Part shown: positions 1 through 8,126 of the stretch, in pieces
Layout of the letters: each line of letters opens with the position of its first letter
How positions within the stretch are numbered: position 1 is the stretch's first letter
Notes under the pieces: model-generated
What the model was told of the DNA's origin: nothing
The model's input: the letters and a program-made list of their open reading frames with translations, nothing else
Databases searched by the model: none
From: Fibrobacter sp. UWB13
Lineage (GTDB): Bacteria > Fibrobacterota > Fibrobacteria > Fibrobacterales > Fibrobacteraceae
Assembly (NCBI RefSeq): GCF_900177805.1
Contig: NZ_FXAX01000001.1
Span: 124,001-188,000 of the forward strand
Length of the DNA: 64,000 nt
Direction: 5' to 3'
Program-made: the position numbers and the translations under genes

Positions 1-840
1 ATTTTCTTTGGGTTCGCGGCTGTAATCTGCAATCTTTATTGCCATGGACAAGTTAAATTCGTTCTTGACGGGGGTTTCTGCACAACCGTTGCGGAGCGCT
101 TCGTCAGTTGTAAGGGCGAGTTCGTTCCCTTGCCATACGGCGATTCCAAAAATCTGCGGTGCTATGGTGTCGAGGCATTTGACGCCGAGTTGACAAGGCG
201 ATGTGACGTCGTCCTTGTTCAAACGGACTTCAAGATGCAAATGCGGATTGCCGATTCCGGTACTCCCGGCGAATGTGAGTGTGTCACCCTTGCGGAATCG
301 AATGTTAGGCTTGATGGAAATGTCGTTACTCTTGGTGGCGTACTGCTTTTGCTTGATCAGATCTTCTACGGCTGGAGTGAAGCTGCTCTGGTGTGCGAAA
401 ACCCAGGTCTTTCCGCTGTTGCCTTCATAGAACATGACTTTGCCGTAGCCGAACGGGGACGTCTTGATTTCTTTGATGAATCCGTTTTCTGGGGCGTAGA
501 TGGGCCAACCTTCTTCCATTTGAGTGGAGTAGTCTATGCCAGCGTGGTAGCGGGTGCCACGGTTTTCGCCGAATGAAGATGTAAGGTAGGCGTCGCGGTT
601 GAACGGATCGTATTTAAAAGGCTCAACGTACGATTCCGAAATCAATTCGGCTGGTGGGGCGTTTCTTTCGGAAAAGTCCGTGTTGTCGAGCTTGGCGCCT
701 CTTTGTGTGGCGATGCAGTCTTCGTATGCAAAGGCATCCATCTTGGATGCGTCGCAGACAATGTTTGGATTTGTGCCGGCAAAGCTTAATGCGCATCCGG
801 CGGAGAGTAAGAGTGACGAAATTTTTGTAAGCCTGACCAT
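1..840 (-). CDS. M23-family peptidase, secreted (3' end cut by window edge)
   Basis: 280 codons are visible, starting at the ATG at 840; the reading frame is still open at base 1, so the C-terminus lies outside. The N-terminus is a signal peptide (basic MVRLTK, then a hydrophobic stretch ending near SFAG). Around residues 90-210 the LytM/M23 fold is recognisable: HAGID supplies the first His and Asp zinc ligands, and HLHLEV after GNP supplies the HxH motif, so all metal ligands look present. M23 enzymes cleave peptidoglycan cross-bridges in the periplasm or outside the cell. The gene is monocistronic as far as can be seen, with tRNA-Ala upstream. Family call is firm; substrate is unknown. Confidence 0.85.
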   Translation of the reverse strand, partial: MVRLTKISSLLLSAGCALSFAGTNPNIVCDASKMDAFAYEDCIATQRGAKLDNTDFSERNAPPAELISESYVEPFKYDPFNRDAYLTSSFGENRGTRYHAGIDYSTQMEEGWPIYAPENGFIKEIKTSPFGYGKVMFYEGNSGKTWVFAHQSSFTPAVEDLIKQKQYATKSNDISIKPNIRFRKGDTLTFAGSTGIGNPHLHLEVRLNKDDVTSPCQLGVKCLDTIAPQIFGIAVWQGNELALTTDEALRNGCAETPVKNEFNLSMAIKIADYSREPKEN

Positions 841-962
841 AGTGTTGAATAAAATACAAAAATATTATTTTATAATAACGACGTTGTTGGAAAAGTAGTG
901 CCTTTTTCCCTATAATTATCGTGGGAGTTGTTTATTTTGTAAACAGGACAATAAATTGTTGC

Positions 963-996
963 AAAAAAGAAAAGACCCGCTTTTTAGCGAGTCTTT
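963..996 (-). terminator. Rho-independent terminator of tRNA-Ala
   Basis: On the minus strand a 10-bp stem (AAAGACTCGC with GCGGGTCTTT, one wobble) is followed by a T-rich tract, directly after the tRNA 3' end. Confidence 0.8.
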
Positions 997-1000
997 CTAG

Positions 1001-1073
1001 TGGAGCTAAGGAGAGTCGAACTCCTGACCTCCTGCATGCCATGCAGGCGCTCTACCAACTGAGCTATAACCCC
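1001..1073 (-). tRNA. tRNA-Ala (anticodon GGC)
   Basis: Read on the minus strand the 73 nt fold as a cloverleaf: acceptor GGGGTTA/TAGCTCC, D-arm AGCTCAGTTGGTAGAGC, anticodon stem CCTGC/GCAGG with loop ATGGCAT (anticodon GGC), and T-arm with GTTCGAC. The discriminator is A and CCA is not encoded. The GGC anticodon plus the D-arm and acceptor are typical of alanine tRNA. Confidence 0.95.
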
Positions 1074-1086
1074 GAGGACGCGCACA

Positions 1087-1115
1087 AATATAGAATGAAT
1101 AGATGTACGTGTCAA
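1087..1115 (-). promoter_or_regulatory. Promoter of tRNA-Ala
   Basis: Minus-strand TTGACA (1110-1115), a 17-bp spacer and TATATT (1087-1092). The discriminator after the -10 is TGTGCGCGTC, a GC-rich sequence shared with the tRNA-Pro promoter. Confidence 0.8.
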
Positions 1116-1122
1116 GGGTGGA

Positions 1123-1151
1123 TGTCGAAAAAAATGAAATTTTTTTCGACA
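1123..1151. terminator. Inverted repeat, possible terminator of the cyclophilin gene
   Basis: TGTCGAAAAAAAT and its complement ATTTTTTTCGACA almost touch, giving a strong A/T-rich hairpin just past the cyclophilin stop codon. No separate T-run follows on the minus strand, so termination is inferred from stem and position. Confidence 0.45.
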
Positions 1152-1169
1152 CTGCCTACTGTTTACTTC

Positions 1170-1718
1170 TTAAGCCTTTTCGATTGTGACGGATTCAATG
1201 ATCACGTCGTCGTACGGGCGGTCCATACGGTCGGTATCGACACCGGCGATCTTGTCGAGCACTTCGAAACCTTCATAGAGCTGACCGAATACGGAGTAGC
1301 CGTCAGCCGGACCCGGACCGCACTGTTCGTGGTCGAGGAAGTGGACGTTGTTGCCGTGAACGATGAAGAACTGGCTGCCGATGCTGTGCGGCATGGAAGT
1401 CTTTGCCCAGCTGAGAGCGCCGCGGACGTGGGTGAGACGGCTGTCGTACTTGTCGCCGATGGTAGAGCCTGGACCCTTGGCGGCGTGGCCACCGGTGCCG
1501 TTTCTACGGGTGAAGTCGCCACCCTGGATCATGAAGTCCTTGATGATGCGGTGGAACGGAGCGCCATCGTACTTGCCTTGCTTTGCAAGTTCAATGAAGT
1601 TTGTGGCACATTCGCCGACGATTTCTTCGAAAAGGCGGAGTTTCATGGTGCCGTGGTTGGTTTTCATGATGGCGATGGTTTCGCCTGCCTGCGGTTTGTC
1701 TAACTGATTAAATGCCAT
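1170..1718 (-). CDS. Peptidyl-prolyl cis-trans isomerase, cyclophilin type
   Basis: 182 aa, no signal peptide, so probably cytoplasmic. Cyclophilin hallmarks are present: FHRIIKDFMIQGGDF (catalytic Arg in FHRI), GTGG, SQFFIVHG and the closing VFGQLYEGFEVLDKI. The family isomerises X-Pro bonds during protein folding. The active-site Phe/Gln positions are kept, whereas the usual Trp region reads FLDHEQ. The start ATG at 1718 has AGGAG 8 nt upstream. It is divergent from pyrR and forms its own unit. Confidence 0.93.
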   Translation of the reverse strand: MAFNQLDKPQAGETIAIMKTNHGTMKLRLFEEIVGECATNFIELAKQGKYDGAPFHRIIKDFMIQGGDFTRRNGTGGHAAKGPGSTIGDKYDSRLTHVRGALSWAKTSMPHSIGSQFFIVHGNNVHFLDHEQCGPGPADGYSVFGQLYEGFEVLDKIAGVDTDRMDRPYDDVIIESVTIEKA

Positions 1719-1853
1719 TTGGGGCTCCTGTAACTAGTGTTTTTTTGCCTATATATATAAAATTAAGGGGGTGTTTTACAACTGGCTGAGGCAAATAGCC
1801 CCTAAAAAAACTACATTCACTTAAAAATATGGTCAGGAAATTATAGACTGAAG

Positions 1854-1874
1854 ATTAACGATTAATAACTAAGA
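1854..1874 (+). repeat. Heptad repeat, three units, in the pyrR leader
   Basis: Three consecutive 7-mers (ATTAACG, ATTAATA, ACTAAGA) lie 7 nt before the pyrR start codon. They match the ACTAATA-type heptads found elsewhere in the window. Confidence 0.5.
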
Positions 1875-1881
1875 CTGTTTT

Positions 1882-2439
1882 ATGAACGATAACTGCAAAA
1901 AAGTAAGCGAGCTTCTGACAGCGCAGACGATGGAATTTGCGTTGGACGAGATGGCGGCGAAGATTGCGAAGATGCATCCGTCCGCAGACAACATGATTGT
2001 GCTCGGCATGGCTAGCCGCGGTATTCCGCTGGCAAAAAAGCTCACCGAGCGTCTTTCTCAGAAATTTGGCAAGCCTATCGAAATGGGTAGCCTCGATGCC
2101 ACGTACTACCGTGACGACTTCCACTACCGCAAGAAGGTGGCGACTGAAATGCGCTTTACCGAAATGCCTGCTTCTGTGGAAGGCAAGACGGTTATCCTCG
2201 TGGATGACGTGCTCTACACGGGTCGTTCGGCTTTGGCTGCCATGCGTTCCATCTTGGACCTTGGTCGTCCGGCGGCTATCCGCCTTTGCGTGCTCGTGGA
2301 CCGCGGACATCGTGAACTTCCGATTGCTCCGGATTGTGTGGGTCTTACGGTCGAAACGGCAAGGAACCAGGAAGTCCGCGTGGCGATTGAACCTATTGAT
2401 AAAGAAAATTCCGTTTATCTCGTAGAAGTGGAGGCGTAA
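1882..2439 (+). CDS. pyrR: PyrR: uracil phosphoribosyltransferase / pyrimidine operon regulator
   Basis: 185 aa type I phosphoribosyltransferase. The PRPP loop reads VILVDDVLYTGRS (residues about 108-120) and the N-terminal region has the PyrR-type VLGMASRGIPLAKKL. In other bacteria PyrR binds pyr mRNA in response to UMP or acts as a weak uracil phosphoribosyltransferase. It is first in a pyrR-pyrB-pyrC' operon, with pyrB starting 1 nt after its stop. No Shine-Dalgarno sequence is visible before the ATG; the preceding 20 nt are heptad repeat. I see no attenuator or PyrR-binding loop in the leader, so the regulatory role here is inferred. Confidence 0.92.
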   Translation: MNDNCKKVSELLTAQTMEFALDEMAAKIAKMHPSADNMIVLGMASRGIPLAKKLTERLSQKFGKPIEMGSLDATYYRDDFHYRKKVATEMRFTEMPASVEGKTVILVDDVLYTGRSALAAMRSILDLGRPAAIRLCVLVDRGHRELPIAPDCVGLTVETARNQEVRVAIEPIDKENSVYLVEVEA

Positions 2440-2440
2440 A

Positions 2441-3382
2441 GTGAGCGCTTTGGAAATTAAACACCTGTTTGGACTTCGTGGAGTGTCCAAGCATGATATC
2501 CGTCTGATTCTGGACCATGCAAAACAGTTCCGCGAAATTCTCGAACGCCCGGTCAAAAAGGTGCCGAGCCTCCGGGGCATGACGGTCGTGAACTTGTTCT
2601 TCGAGAACAGCACCCGTACGCGCACCAGCTTTGAACTTGCCGAAAAGCGCCTCTCTGCCGATACGGTGAACTTCGCAAGCTCGAATTCCAGCGTCAAGAA
2701 GGGCGAAACGCTCGTCGATACGCTTCGCAATATCGAAGCCATGAAGATTGACATCGTGGTCGTCCGTCATAAGGGGACGGGTGTGCCGAAGTTCCTTGCC
2801 GATAACAGCAAGGCAATCATCGTGAACGCTGGCGACGGTGCCCATGAACACCCGACGCAGGCACTCCTCGACATGCTGACAATCGAAGAAAAGCTCGGAA
2901 CGCTCGAAGGCAAGAACGTCACGATTATTGGCGATATCCGCCATAGCCGTGTCGCTCGCAGTAACCTCTGGGGCATGTCCACGATGGGCGCTCACGTGAC
3001 GCTTTGCGGACCTTCGACGCTTGTGCCGCGCAATACGGACCTCATGAACCACGTGACGTGGGAACCTGACGTGAAGAAGGCGGTTGCCAATGCCGACGCT
3101 ATCATCGCTCTCCGTTTGCAGAAAGAACGCATGGACGACGCCCTCCTCCCGAGCATGCGCGAATACCGCAATACGTTCGGCATCACGGAAGAACTCCTTG
3201 AATGCGCTAAGGACAAGGTCATCATCATGCACCCGGGTCCAATCAACCGCGGCGTGGAACTCGATTCCGACATCGCCGATGGCGAACATTCTGTTATTCT
3301 TGATCAGGTGACCAACGGTGTCGCCGTCCGTATGGCCGTTCTCTTCCTTTTGGCTGGAGGTCGCAACAATGAAAATGCGTAA
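2441..3382 (+). CDS. pyrB: Aspartate carbamoyltransferase catalytic subunit
   Basis: 313 aa, GTG start preceded by GGAGG within the pyrR end. Makes N-carbamoyl-aspartate from carbamoyl phosphate and aspartate, the second step of de novo UMP synthesis. Carbamoyl-phosphate loop FENSTRTRTSFE (about residues 52-63), HPTQALLDMLT, and the aspartate-binding HPGPINRGVE near the C-terminus are intact. Its last 14 bases overlap the start of the pyrC homologue. No pyrI regulatory subunit is present. The neighbouring degenerate dihydroorotase suggests a PyrB-PyrC' dodecamer as in Pseudomonas. Confidence 0.96.
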   Translation: MSALEIKHLFGLRGVSKHDIRLILDHAKQFREILERPVKKVPSLRGMTVVNLFFENSTRTRTSFELAEKRLSADTVNFASSNSSVKKGETLVDTLRNIEAMKIDIVVVRHKGTGVPKFLADNSKAIIVNAGDGAHEHPTQALLDMLTIEEKLGTLEGKNVTIIGDIRHSRVARSNLWGMSTMGAHVTLCGPSTLVPRNTDLMNHVTWEPDVKKAVANADAIIALRLQKERMDDALLPSMREYRNTFGITEELLECAKDKVIIMHPGPINRGVELDSDIADGEHSVILDQVTNGVAVRMAVLFLLAGGRNNENA

Positions 3383-4628
3383 ACCTTGTAAAGGTCGTCT
3401 TGTGAATGTCGTTCTGAAAAATGCAAAGTTCTGGAACGGCAAGTCTTTTGAACTTCAGAACGAAGTTCGCCTGAACGCTTGCGAAACGTCCGAAACGGTT
3501 GAATTTGACTGCAATGGCGCGCTTGTGATGCCGGCCCTCTTTGGCCTTGGCATTGACTTTATGGAACCGCTTCGCGATGACGTCTATACGTTTGCCGATG
3601 GCTTTGATGCCTTGCGCAAGGGTGGTTTCTACGGTGGCCTTTACGAAAGTGCCGCAAACCCGATTGACGATGCCGACAAGTTCACGGCGATGGTGAACCG
3701 CTTCAAGTCCGAAGAACGCGGCGAAGATGCTTTCGATATCAAGTTCCTCGGCGCTTACAGCAAGGGCTTTGGCACGGACAGCTTGGCCGAAATGGTCGAA
3801 CTTGCCGAAGCCGGTGTCGCTGGCTTTGGCGATGGTAATGGCGTAATCCCGCACTCTCGATTCCTCCGCTTGGCGATGGAATACGGCAAGATGACGGGCA
3901 AGCGCTTCTTCTTCCAGCCGATGGACAAGACGCTCCGCCACAGCGGTTGCGTTCACGAAGGCGCCTACTCCGACATGCTCGGCATGAAGGGCATTCCTCG
4001 CATTGCCGAAACGATTGCCGCCTATACAGTTCTTGAAACGGCTCGATTCCTCCAGGTGCCGGTGCACTTCAAGCAGGTCACTTGCGGTGAAACTCTTGAA
4101 CTCGTCCGTAACGCCCGCAAGAACGGTATCGATGTCACTTGCGATGTGAACTTGTACCACTTGCTGCTCGACGATTCTTGCCTCGAAACGCTTGACTCCG
4201 CATACCATATCCTCCCGCCGATCCGCTCGGCTGCAGACCGCGAGGCCTTGTGGCAGGGAATTGTCGATGGAACGGTCAATGCCATCAGCGTGAACCACAC
4301 GCCGGTGCTCCGTCAGGATACGGTTGTGAACTTCGAAGATTCTGTGCCGGGCGCACTTTCCCTGGAAGTTGCTCTCCCTGCTATTTGGAACAAACTTGTG
4401 GCCAGTGTCGGCGAAGCTCGTGCTATCGAACTCCTTTCGACTGCTCCTGCTCGTTTGGCGGGTGCTGAATCCGCCGGCGATAGTGTGGTGGTGCTCGCTC
4501 CGGAAAAGACGCACAAGGTTCTCGAAAGCGACTTCGCAGGCCACGTCTGCAATTCTCCGCTCACGGGCAAAGAGCTCCCATCCTCCATCCTCGCTAGCTA
4601 CATCAACGGTGTTTGGACGGAGCTGTAG
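3369..4628 (+). CDS. pyrC: Dihydroorotase-like protein, catalytically degenerate (PyrC')
   Basis: 419 aa amidohydrolase-fold protein. The ATG at 3369 is chosen because GGAGG lies 7 nt upstream; it overlaps pyrB by 14 nt. Active dihydroorotases have DxHVHxREPG; here the equivalent reads GIDFMEPLRDD with no HxH. The late TDHAPH motif is VNHTPV, so the catalytic Asp is Asn. The fold is still recognisable from the N-terminal NVVLKNAKFWNG and the C-terminal NSPLTGKELPSSILASYINGVW. In Pseudomonas such inactive PyrC' proteins are structural partners of PyrB. A true dihydroorotase must be encoded elsewhere. Confidence 0.85.
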   Translation: MKMRKPCKGRLVNVVLKNAKFWNGKSFELQNEVRLNACETSETVEFDCNGALVMPALFGLGIDFMEPLRDDVYTFADGFDALRKGGFYGGLYESAANPIDDADKFTAMVNRFKSEERGEDAFDIKFLGAYSKGFGTDSLAEMVELAEAGVAGFGDGNGVIPHSRFLRLAMEYGKMTGKRFFFQPMDKTLRHSGCVHEGAYSDMLGMKGIPRIAETIAAYTVLETARFLQVPVHFKQVTCGETLELVRNARKNGIDVTCDVNLYHLLLDDSCLETLDSAYHILPPIRSAADREALWQGIVDGTVNAISVNHTPVLRQDTVVNFEDSVPGALSLEVALPAIWNKLVASVGEARAIELLSTAPARLAGAESAGDSVVVLAPEKTHKVLESDFAGHVCNSPLTGKELPSSILASYINGVWTEL

Positions 4629-4637
4629 TGAGGTCTG

Positions 4638-5669
4638 ATGACTAGCGAGCTTCAAGAAGTCTGGAAATTTTTCCAGTCCTACATTCTTCCGGTTCTTCCG
4701 TTTGTAGCGCTTGTGCTGATTGAAATGCAGCTCATGTACAAACGTCGCGAAAATGAAGTGATGTTTGGTACAGAAGCGTTCGACGAGAAGATTAAGGCGT
4801 TTGATTTTACGCCAAAGGAAATAGAGACTCTGGATGAGTTGGTGCGTTCCTCCAAGTTCGAAAACAAGGATGCCGTGCTGAATTCTTCAGGACTCTTTGA
4901 AGCCGCTGTCTCGGAATTTTATCGCATTCGTAATGTATTTTCTGTTCCAGAAGAAACGCTCGATGCGATTGCCGGCCTCAGGCGCAAGATGGAATTTTCT
5001 GGCTCCAATCCTTTGTCCATGGTCTGTTCGACAAGGCAGTTCAATGTCGGCGATAAAGTGGACTTGGAATTGGAAAACGGACAAATTTTCAGACGAGTGC
5101 CTATTCTGGAACGTTCGGAAAAAACATGGAGCGTTCAGATTGAAGGTTCACATTCTTTAGCCAAGATGATACAAGGTTCTCATGCGCTCATCCGCTGGAC
5201 TCGAATGAACGATGCCGTTTATTCTAAAAGAATGATTGTGTTTTCGGCGACTCCCGAAAAAGTTGTTTTTACCCACTGCGACCAGCTCGACAAGGAGCAG
5301 TTGCGTAAGTGGGTCCGTGAAGTTGTCGATTTCCCTGTGAAGGCGATGTTCCCGAACGGCGAGGTGCACATGGGGCGCCTTTACGACCTTTCTGCTGGTG
5401 GTATTCTTCTGGGACTGGAAGAAGACTGCAAACCAAATCAGCAAATTTCTATTTCGTTTAACTTGCCGACGTTTGGAGTTCAGAACGTGGATGTCAAGAT
5501 TTTGAACAATCTTGGTCATCGGAACCCGGCTTATCCACAGTACAATTCCATCTCGGCGGTATTCACAGGTGCCTATGCCTGGACGCAAGAACGAGTCCTT
5601 CAGTACATTTTTGAGGTCACTCGTAAAACAAAGTCGAAGAAAAACGGGGGAAATAGCGAAATAACTTAG
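4638..5669 (+). CDS. PilZ-domain protein, membrane-anchored
   Basis: 343 aa. One hydrophobic segment near residues 13-29 (SYILPVLPFVALVLIEMQL) anchors the N-terminus. The middle is a helical region resembling the N-terminal part of YcgR-like proteins. A PilZ domain covers about residues 225-330, with DLSAGGILL, the typical D/NxSxxG c-di-GMP-binding motif, and a basic stretch before it (R227, V-R). PilZ proteins bind c-di-GMP and adjust motility or pilus function. It lies directly upstream of the pilMNOPQ operon but is separated by a promoter, so it fits as a pilus regulator by context. Confidence 0.8.
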   Translation: MTSELQEVWKFFQSYILPVLPFVALVLIEMQLMYKRRENEVMFGTEAFDEKIKAFDFTPKEIETLDELVRSSKFENKDAVLNSSGLFEAAVSEFYRIRNVFSVPEETLDAIAGLRRKMEFSGSNPLSMVCSTRQFNVGDKVDLELENGQIFRRVPILERSEKTWSVQIEGSHSLAKMIQGSHALIRWTRMNDAVYSKRMIVFSATPEKVVFTHCDQLDKEQLRKWVREVVDFPVKAMFPNGEVHMGRLYDLSAGGILLGLEEDCKPNQQISISFNLPTFGVQNVDVKILNNLGHRNPAYPQYNSISAVFTGAYAWTQERVLQYIFEVTRKTKSKKNGGNSEIT

Positions 5670-5698
5670 ATTTATGTGTTTTTGTGATGATTTTTCGC

Positions 5699-5727
5699 TT
5701 GACATTCGATGTTTATGAAAGTAAAAT
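5699..5727 (+). promoter_or_regulatory. Promoter of the pilM-pilQ operon
   Basis: TTGACA (5699-5704), 17-bp spacer, TAAAAT (5722-5727), about 32 nt before the TTG start of pilM. Confidence 0.75.
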
Positions 5728-5759
5728 TTACATAGTATTGTTTCCTATCGGAGTTTATT

Positions 5760-6908
5760 TTGGCTTTAGGGTTGATTGCTAGAATTCGTGGAGAGCGCGA
5801 AACTGTTGGCATAGATGTTGGCCACTACAGCATCAAGTACGTTAAGGTCTATCATGATGCTAACGGTAAAAGAATTGTGCGCGAAGTGGATTTGGAACCT
5901 GTACCTGCAGGCTCCATCATCAATGGTCTTATCCAAAGACGTGATTCCGACGATTTGACTACAGATAAAGGGGCGAAGAAAGAGAAGGACGGCTTCGACA
6001 AGTTGGGCGAAGCTTTCTCCAAGCTTATGCTTCGTCACCCGATTGATGAGACTGTGGATGTCGTTGCTTCCGTGAACTGCGGAGCCGGTGAAGGTGGTGT
6101 TCTTGTGGACCGCCTCTCGATCAAGGTTCCGAAGAACGGAAACGAAGAAGCCATTATCGTTCAGACCGCCCAGTCCCGTCCGCCGTTTGATGACCAGGAC
6201 AACGTTCTGGACTACGAGGTTGTTTCTCGTGAAGGCGACGATGTCAAGGTCAATGTGGTCGCTGCAAAAAGCTCCATGCTCGATTCCTGGGCTCAGTTCT
6301 TTACCCGCAAGGGTATTCGACTGTCTGCGCTGGATGTCGATATCTTTGGCTTGTTGAATTCATTTGTCATGACAGCTTCTGATGAAGAACGCAAGAAGAC
6401 AACCGCTATCTTCAATATCGGCGATAACAAGATGAGCGTGGGCTTCATTCAGGATGGCGCTTTCCACTCTGTGCGATCCATGAATGGCGGTTCGTTGAAT
6501 GTTATTATAAACAAACTTTCTTCAAGTCTTGACATTACTGCCGAAAAGTGTCATGAGATGTTCGAAAAGAACGACTTGAAGGTTATCGACAATGTGGCTA
6601 TATCCGTTCTTGAAGACGCCATGAAGGTTGCTTTCGAAGAACTGATGTCTCAGATTACATTTGGTATCCGCTATCATTCTTCCGCAGAAGACTCCCGTCC
6701 GCTCGAAAGAATTTTGATCGGTGGCGGTGGGGCCGCAGTTCCTGGGCTTTTGCAGTATATCGCTGAAAAGACTGGGATCGAAACGGCGACGGTCAACCCC
6801 TTCCGCTCTGTGGAATGCGACTCCAGCGTGGTCGACAAGGATGGCATGTCTATCGCCCTCTCTAACATTTACGCCCCGGCTTTGGGACTTGCAATGAGGA
6901 AGTTCTAA
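5760..6908 (+). CDS. pilM: Type IV pilus assembly protein PilM
   Basis: 382 aa actin-like ATPase. The phosphate-binding motif VGIDVGHYSIKYVKV is at residues 19-33 and a second ATP motif, ILIGGGGAAVPGLLQYI, is near residue 320. PilM sits on the cytoplasmic face of the inner membrane and binds the PilN N-terminal tail. The start is TTG with GGAG 7 nt upstream. TAATG overlap with pilN shows tight coupling. The family call rests on the motifs and on gene order M-N-O-P-Q. Confidence 0.92.
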   Translation: MALGLIARIRGERETVGIDVGHYSIKYVKVYHDANGKRIVREVDLEPVPAGSIINGLIQRRDSDDLTTDKGAKKEKDGFDKLGEAFSKLMLRHPIDETVDVVASVNCGAGEGGVLVDRLSIKVPKNGNEEAIIVQTAQSRPPFDDQDNVLDYEVVSREGDDVKVNVVAAKSSMLDSWAQFFTRKGIRLSALDVDIFGLLNSFVMTASDEERKKTTAIFNIGDNKMSVGFIQDGAFHSVRSMNGGSLNVIINKLSSSLDITAEKCHEMFEKNDLKVIDNVAISVLEDAMKVAFEELMSQITFGIRYHSSAEDSRPLERILIGGGGAAVPGLLQYIAEKTGIETATVNPFRSVECDSSVVDKDGMSIALSNIYAPALGLAMRKF

Positions 6909-7519
6909 TGGCTACGAAAAAGAATAAGGGTGCCAACAAGGCGCTTGCAATTAATATCAACCTTTTGCCGGGTGAACACCGCAAAAAGCAAAAGGACTTG
7001 ACATGGCTTACCGACCGCCGTGTTGTTTGGCCGACTGTTATTTTCATTGTTTCCATTTTTGCGGCTCTGTTCGTTTATGCCTACACGCTGGAATCTATTT
7101 CTAGCCTGGAAGCTGAACTCCAGTCTGTGCGTGCTGCCGTTGAACGCGAACGCCCGCTGCTCAAGAAGATAAGCGAACTTGAAAAGAACCAGTCCATTAT
7201 CAATACAAAGATCAATGCGCTCAAGTCTATCCAGATCAGCAAAAAGCGCTGGGTGGTGCTGTTTGAAAACATATCTTCTGTATTGCCGCCTAACATGTGG
7301 CTCTTGAGTCTTTCCCAGGTCAGCGAGTTCAATCTCGAAATGAAGGGAACGACGTTTGACTTTTCCGAGGTTGCCGAATACATGGTCAAGCTCGAAAAGC
7401 AGATGAGTGTAGAGAAAGTCTCGCTTGTCTCTATCTCCACGACAAAGGTTGATGGCGACGAAGCCTACAGCTTTACACTCAAGGTCGAACTCAAGAAAGA
7501 CCTTGGAGAGGAGGGGTGA
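6908..7519 (+). CDS. pilN: Type IV pilus assembly protein PilN
   Basis: 203 aa. The cytoplasmic tail contains INLLPGEHRKKQK (residues 17-29), the conserved PilM-binding INLLP element. One membrane helix (about 37-58, VVWPTVIFIVSIFAALFVYAY) is followed by a coiled coil (60-110) and a ferredoxin-like periplasmic domain. PilN pairs with PilO to form the inner-membrane alignment complex. Start overlaps the pilM stop by one base. Confidence 0.92.
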   Translation: MATKKNKGANKALAININLLPGEHRKKQKDLTWLTDRRVVWPTVIFIVSIFAALFVYAYTLESISSLEAELQSVRAAVERERPLLKKISELEKNQSIINTKINALKSIQISKKRWVVLFENISSVLPPNMWLLSLSQVSEFNLEMKGTTFDFSEVAEYMVKLEKQMSVEKVSLVSISTTKVDGDEAYSFTLKVELKKDLGEEG

Positions 7520-7520
7520 T

Positions 7521-8126
7521 ATGGGCAACCTTAATATAGACTTTAAGGACAAAAAGAATATATACTGCATTGTGATGATTGTAATCATCCTTTTGGCAGG
7601 GTATTCTGTCTATACGTATATTTGGGATCCGTTCGTTCTCGAAGAAGAAAATCTTCAGAGCCAGTTGCAATCGGCTCAGAAAGAATTGGACAAGATTAAT
7701 TCCAAGAAACACCGTGTGGCAGAACTCGAAATGCAGCTCGCGCAGGCAGAAAAGGACTTCCAAAAGCTGAAGGAGATGTTCCCGGAAGAAGAAAAGGTGC
7801 CGCTCCGTTTGCAGGACCTTTACTCCGTGCTTCGCAGCTCTGGTGTGCAAATCCAGAAGTTCAATCCGGAAGGACGTTCCGAAAGGGAACACTACGTCGA
7901 GAACCGTTATTCCATTGCGGTTAACTCCGGTTACCACATGCTCGGTTACCTGTTTGCTGAAATTGCAAACTTCAATTACCCGACAGCTATTACGAACTTG
8001 AGACTTTCTCGCTATTCAGGTATTGCAGCTGAAGTGCAGAAAGCTGAAACTCACGGTTGGACTCCGATTACCATGTCGGTGAACTTCAACTTGACCACTT
8101 ATACATCCAAGAAGGTTGGCAAATAA
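7521..8126 (+). CDS. pilO: Type IV pilus assembly protein PilO
   Basis: 201 aa; the ATG at 7521 has GGAGAGGAGG just upstream, inside the end of pilN. Short cytoplasmic end, membrane helix near residues 11-32, a long coiled coil (40-90) and a ferredoxin-like domain ending in the YTSKK tail. PilO binds PilN and the lipoprotein PilP. Residues around FPEEEKVPLRLQDLYSVLRSSGVQI match the PilO core. It overlaps the next gene by one base. Confidence 0.9.
   Translation: MGNLNIDFKDKKNIYCIVMIVIILLAGYSVYTYIWDPFVLEEENLQSQLQSAQKELDKINSKKHRVAELEMQLAQAEKDFQKLKEMFPEEEKVPLRLQDLYSVLRSSGVQIQKFNPEGRSEREHYVENRYSIAVNSGYHMLGYLFAEIANFNYPTAITNLRLSRYSGIAAEVQKAETHGWTPITMSVNFNLTTYTSKKVGK

Noticed and set aside
1719-1881. 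PyrR-type attenuator before pyrR
   Set aside because: No terminator/antiterminator pair or conserved PyrR-binding loop is visible in the short AT-rich leader.
2393-4655. Long minus-strand open frames opposite pyrB and pyrC'
   Set aside because: They are shadows produced by codon bias of the plus-strand genes; no start signal and no family similarity.
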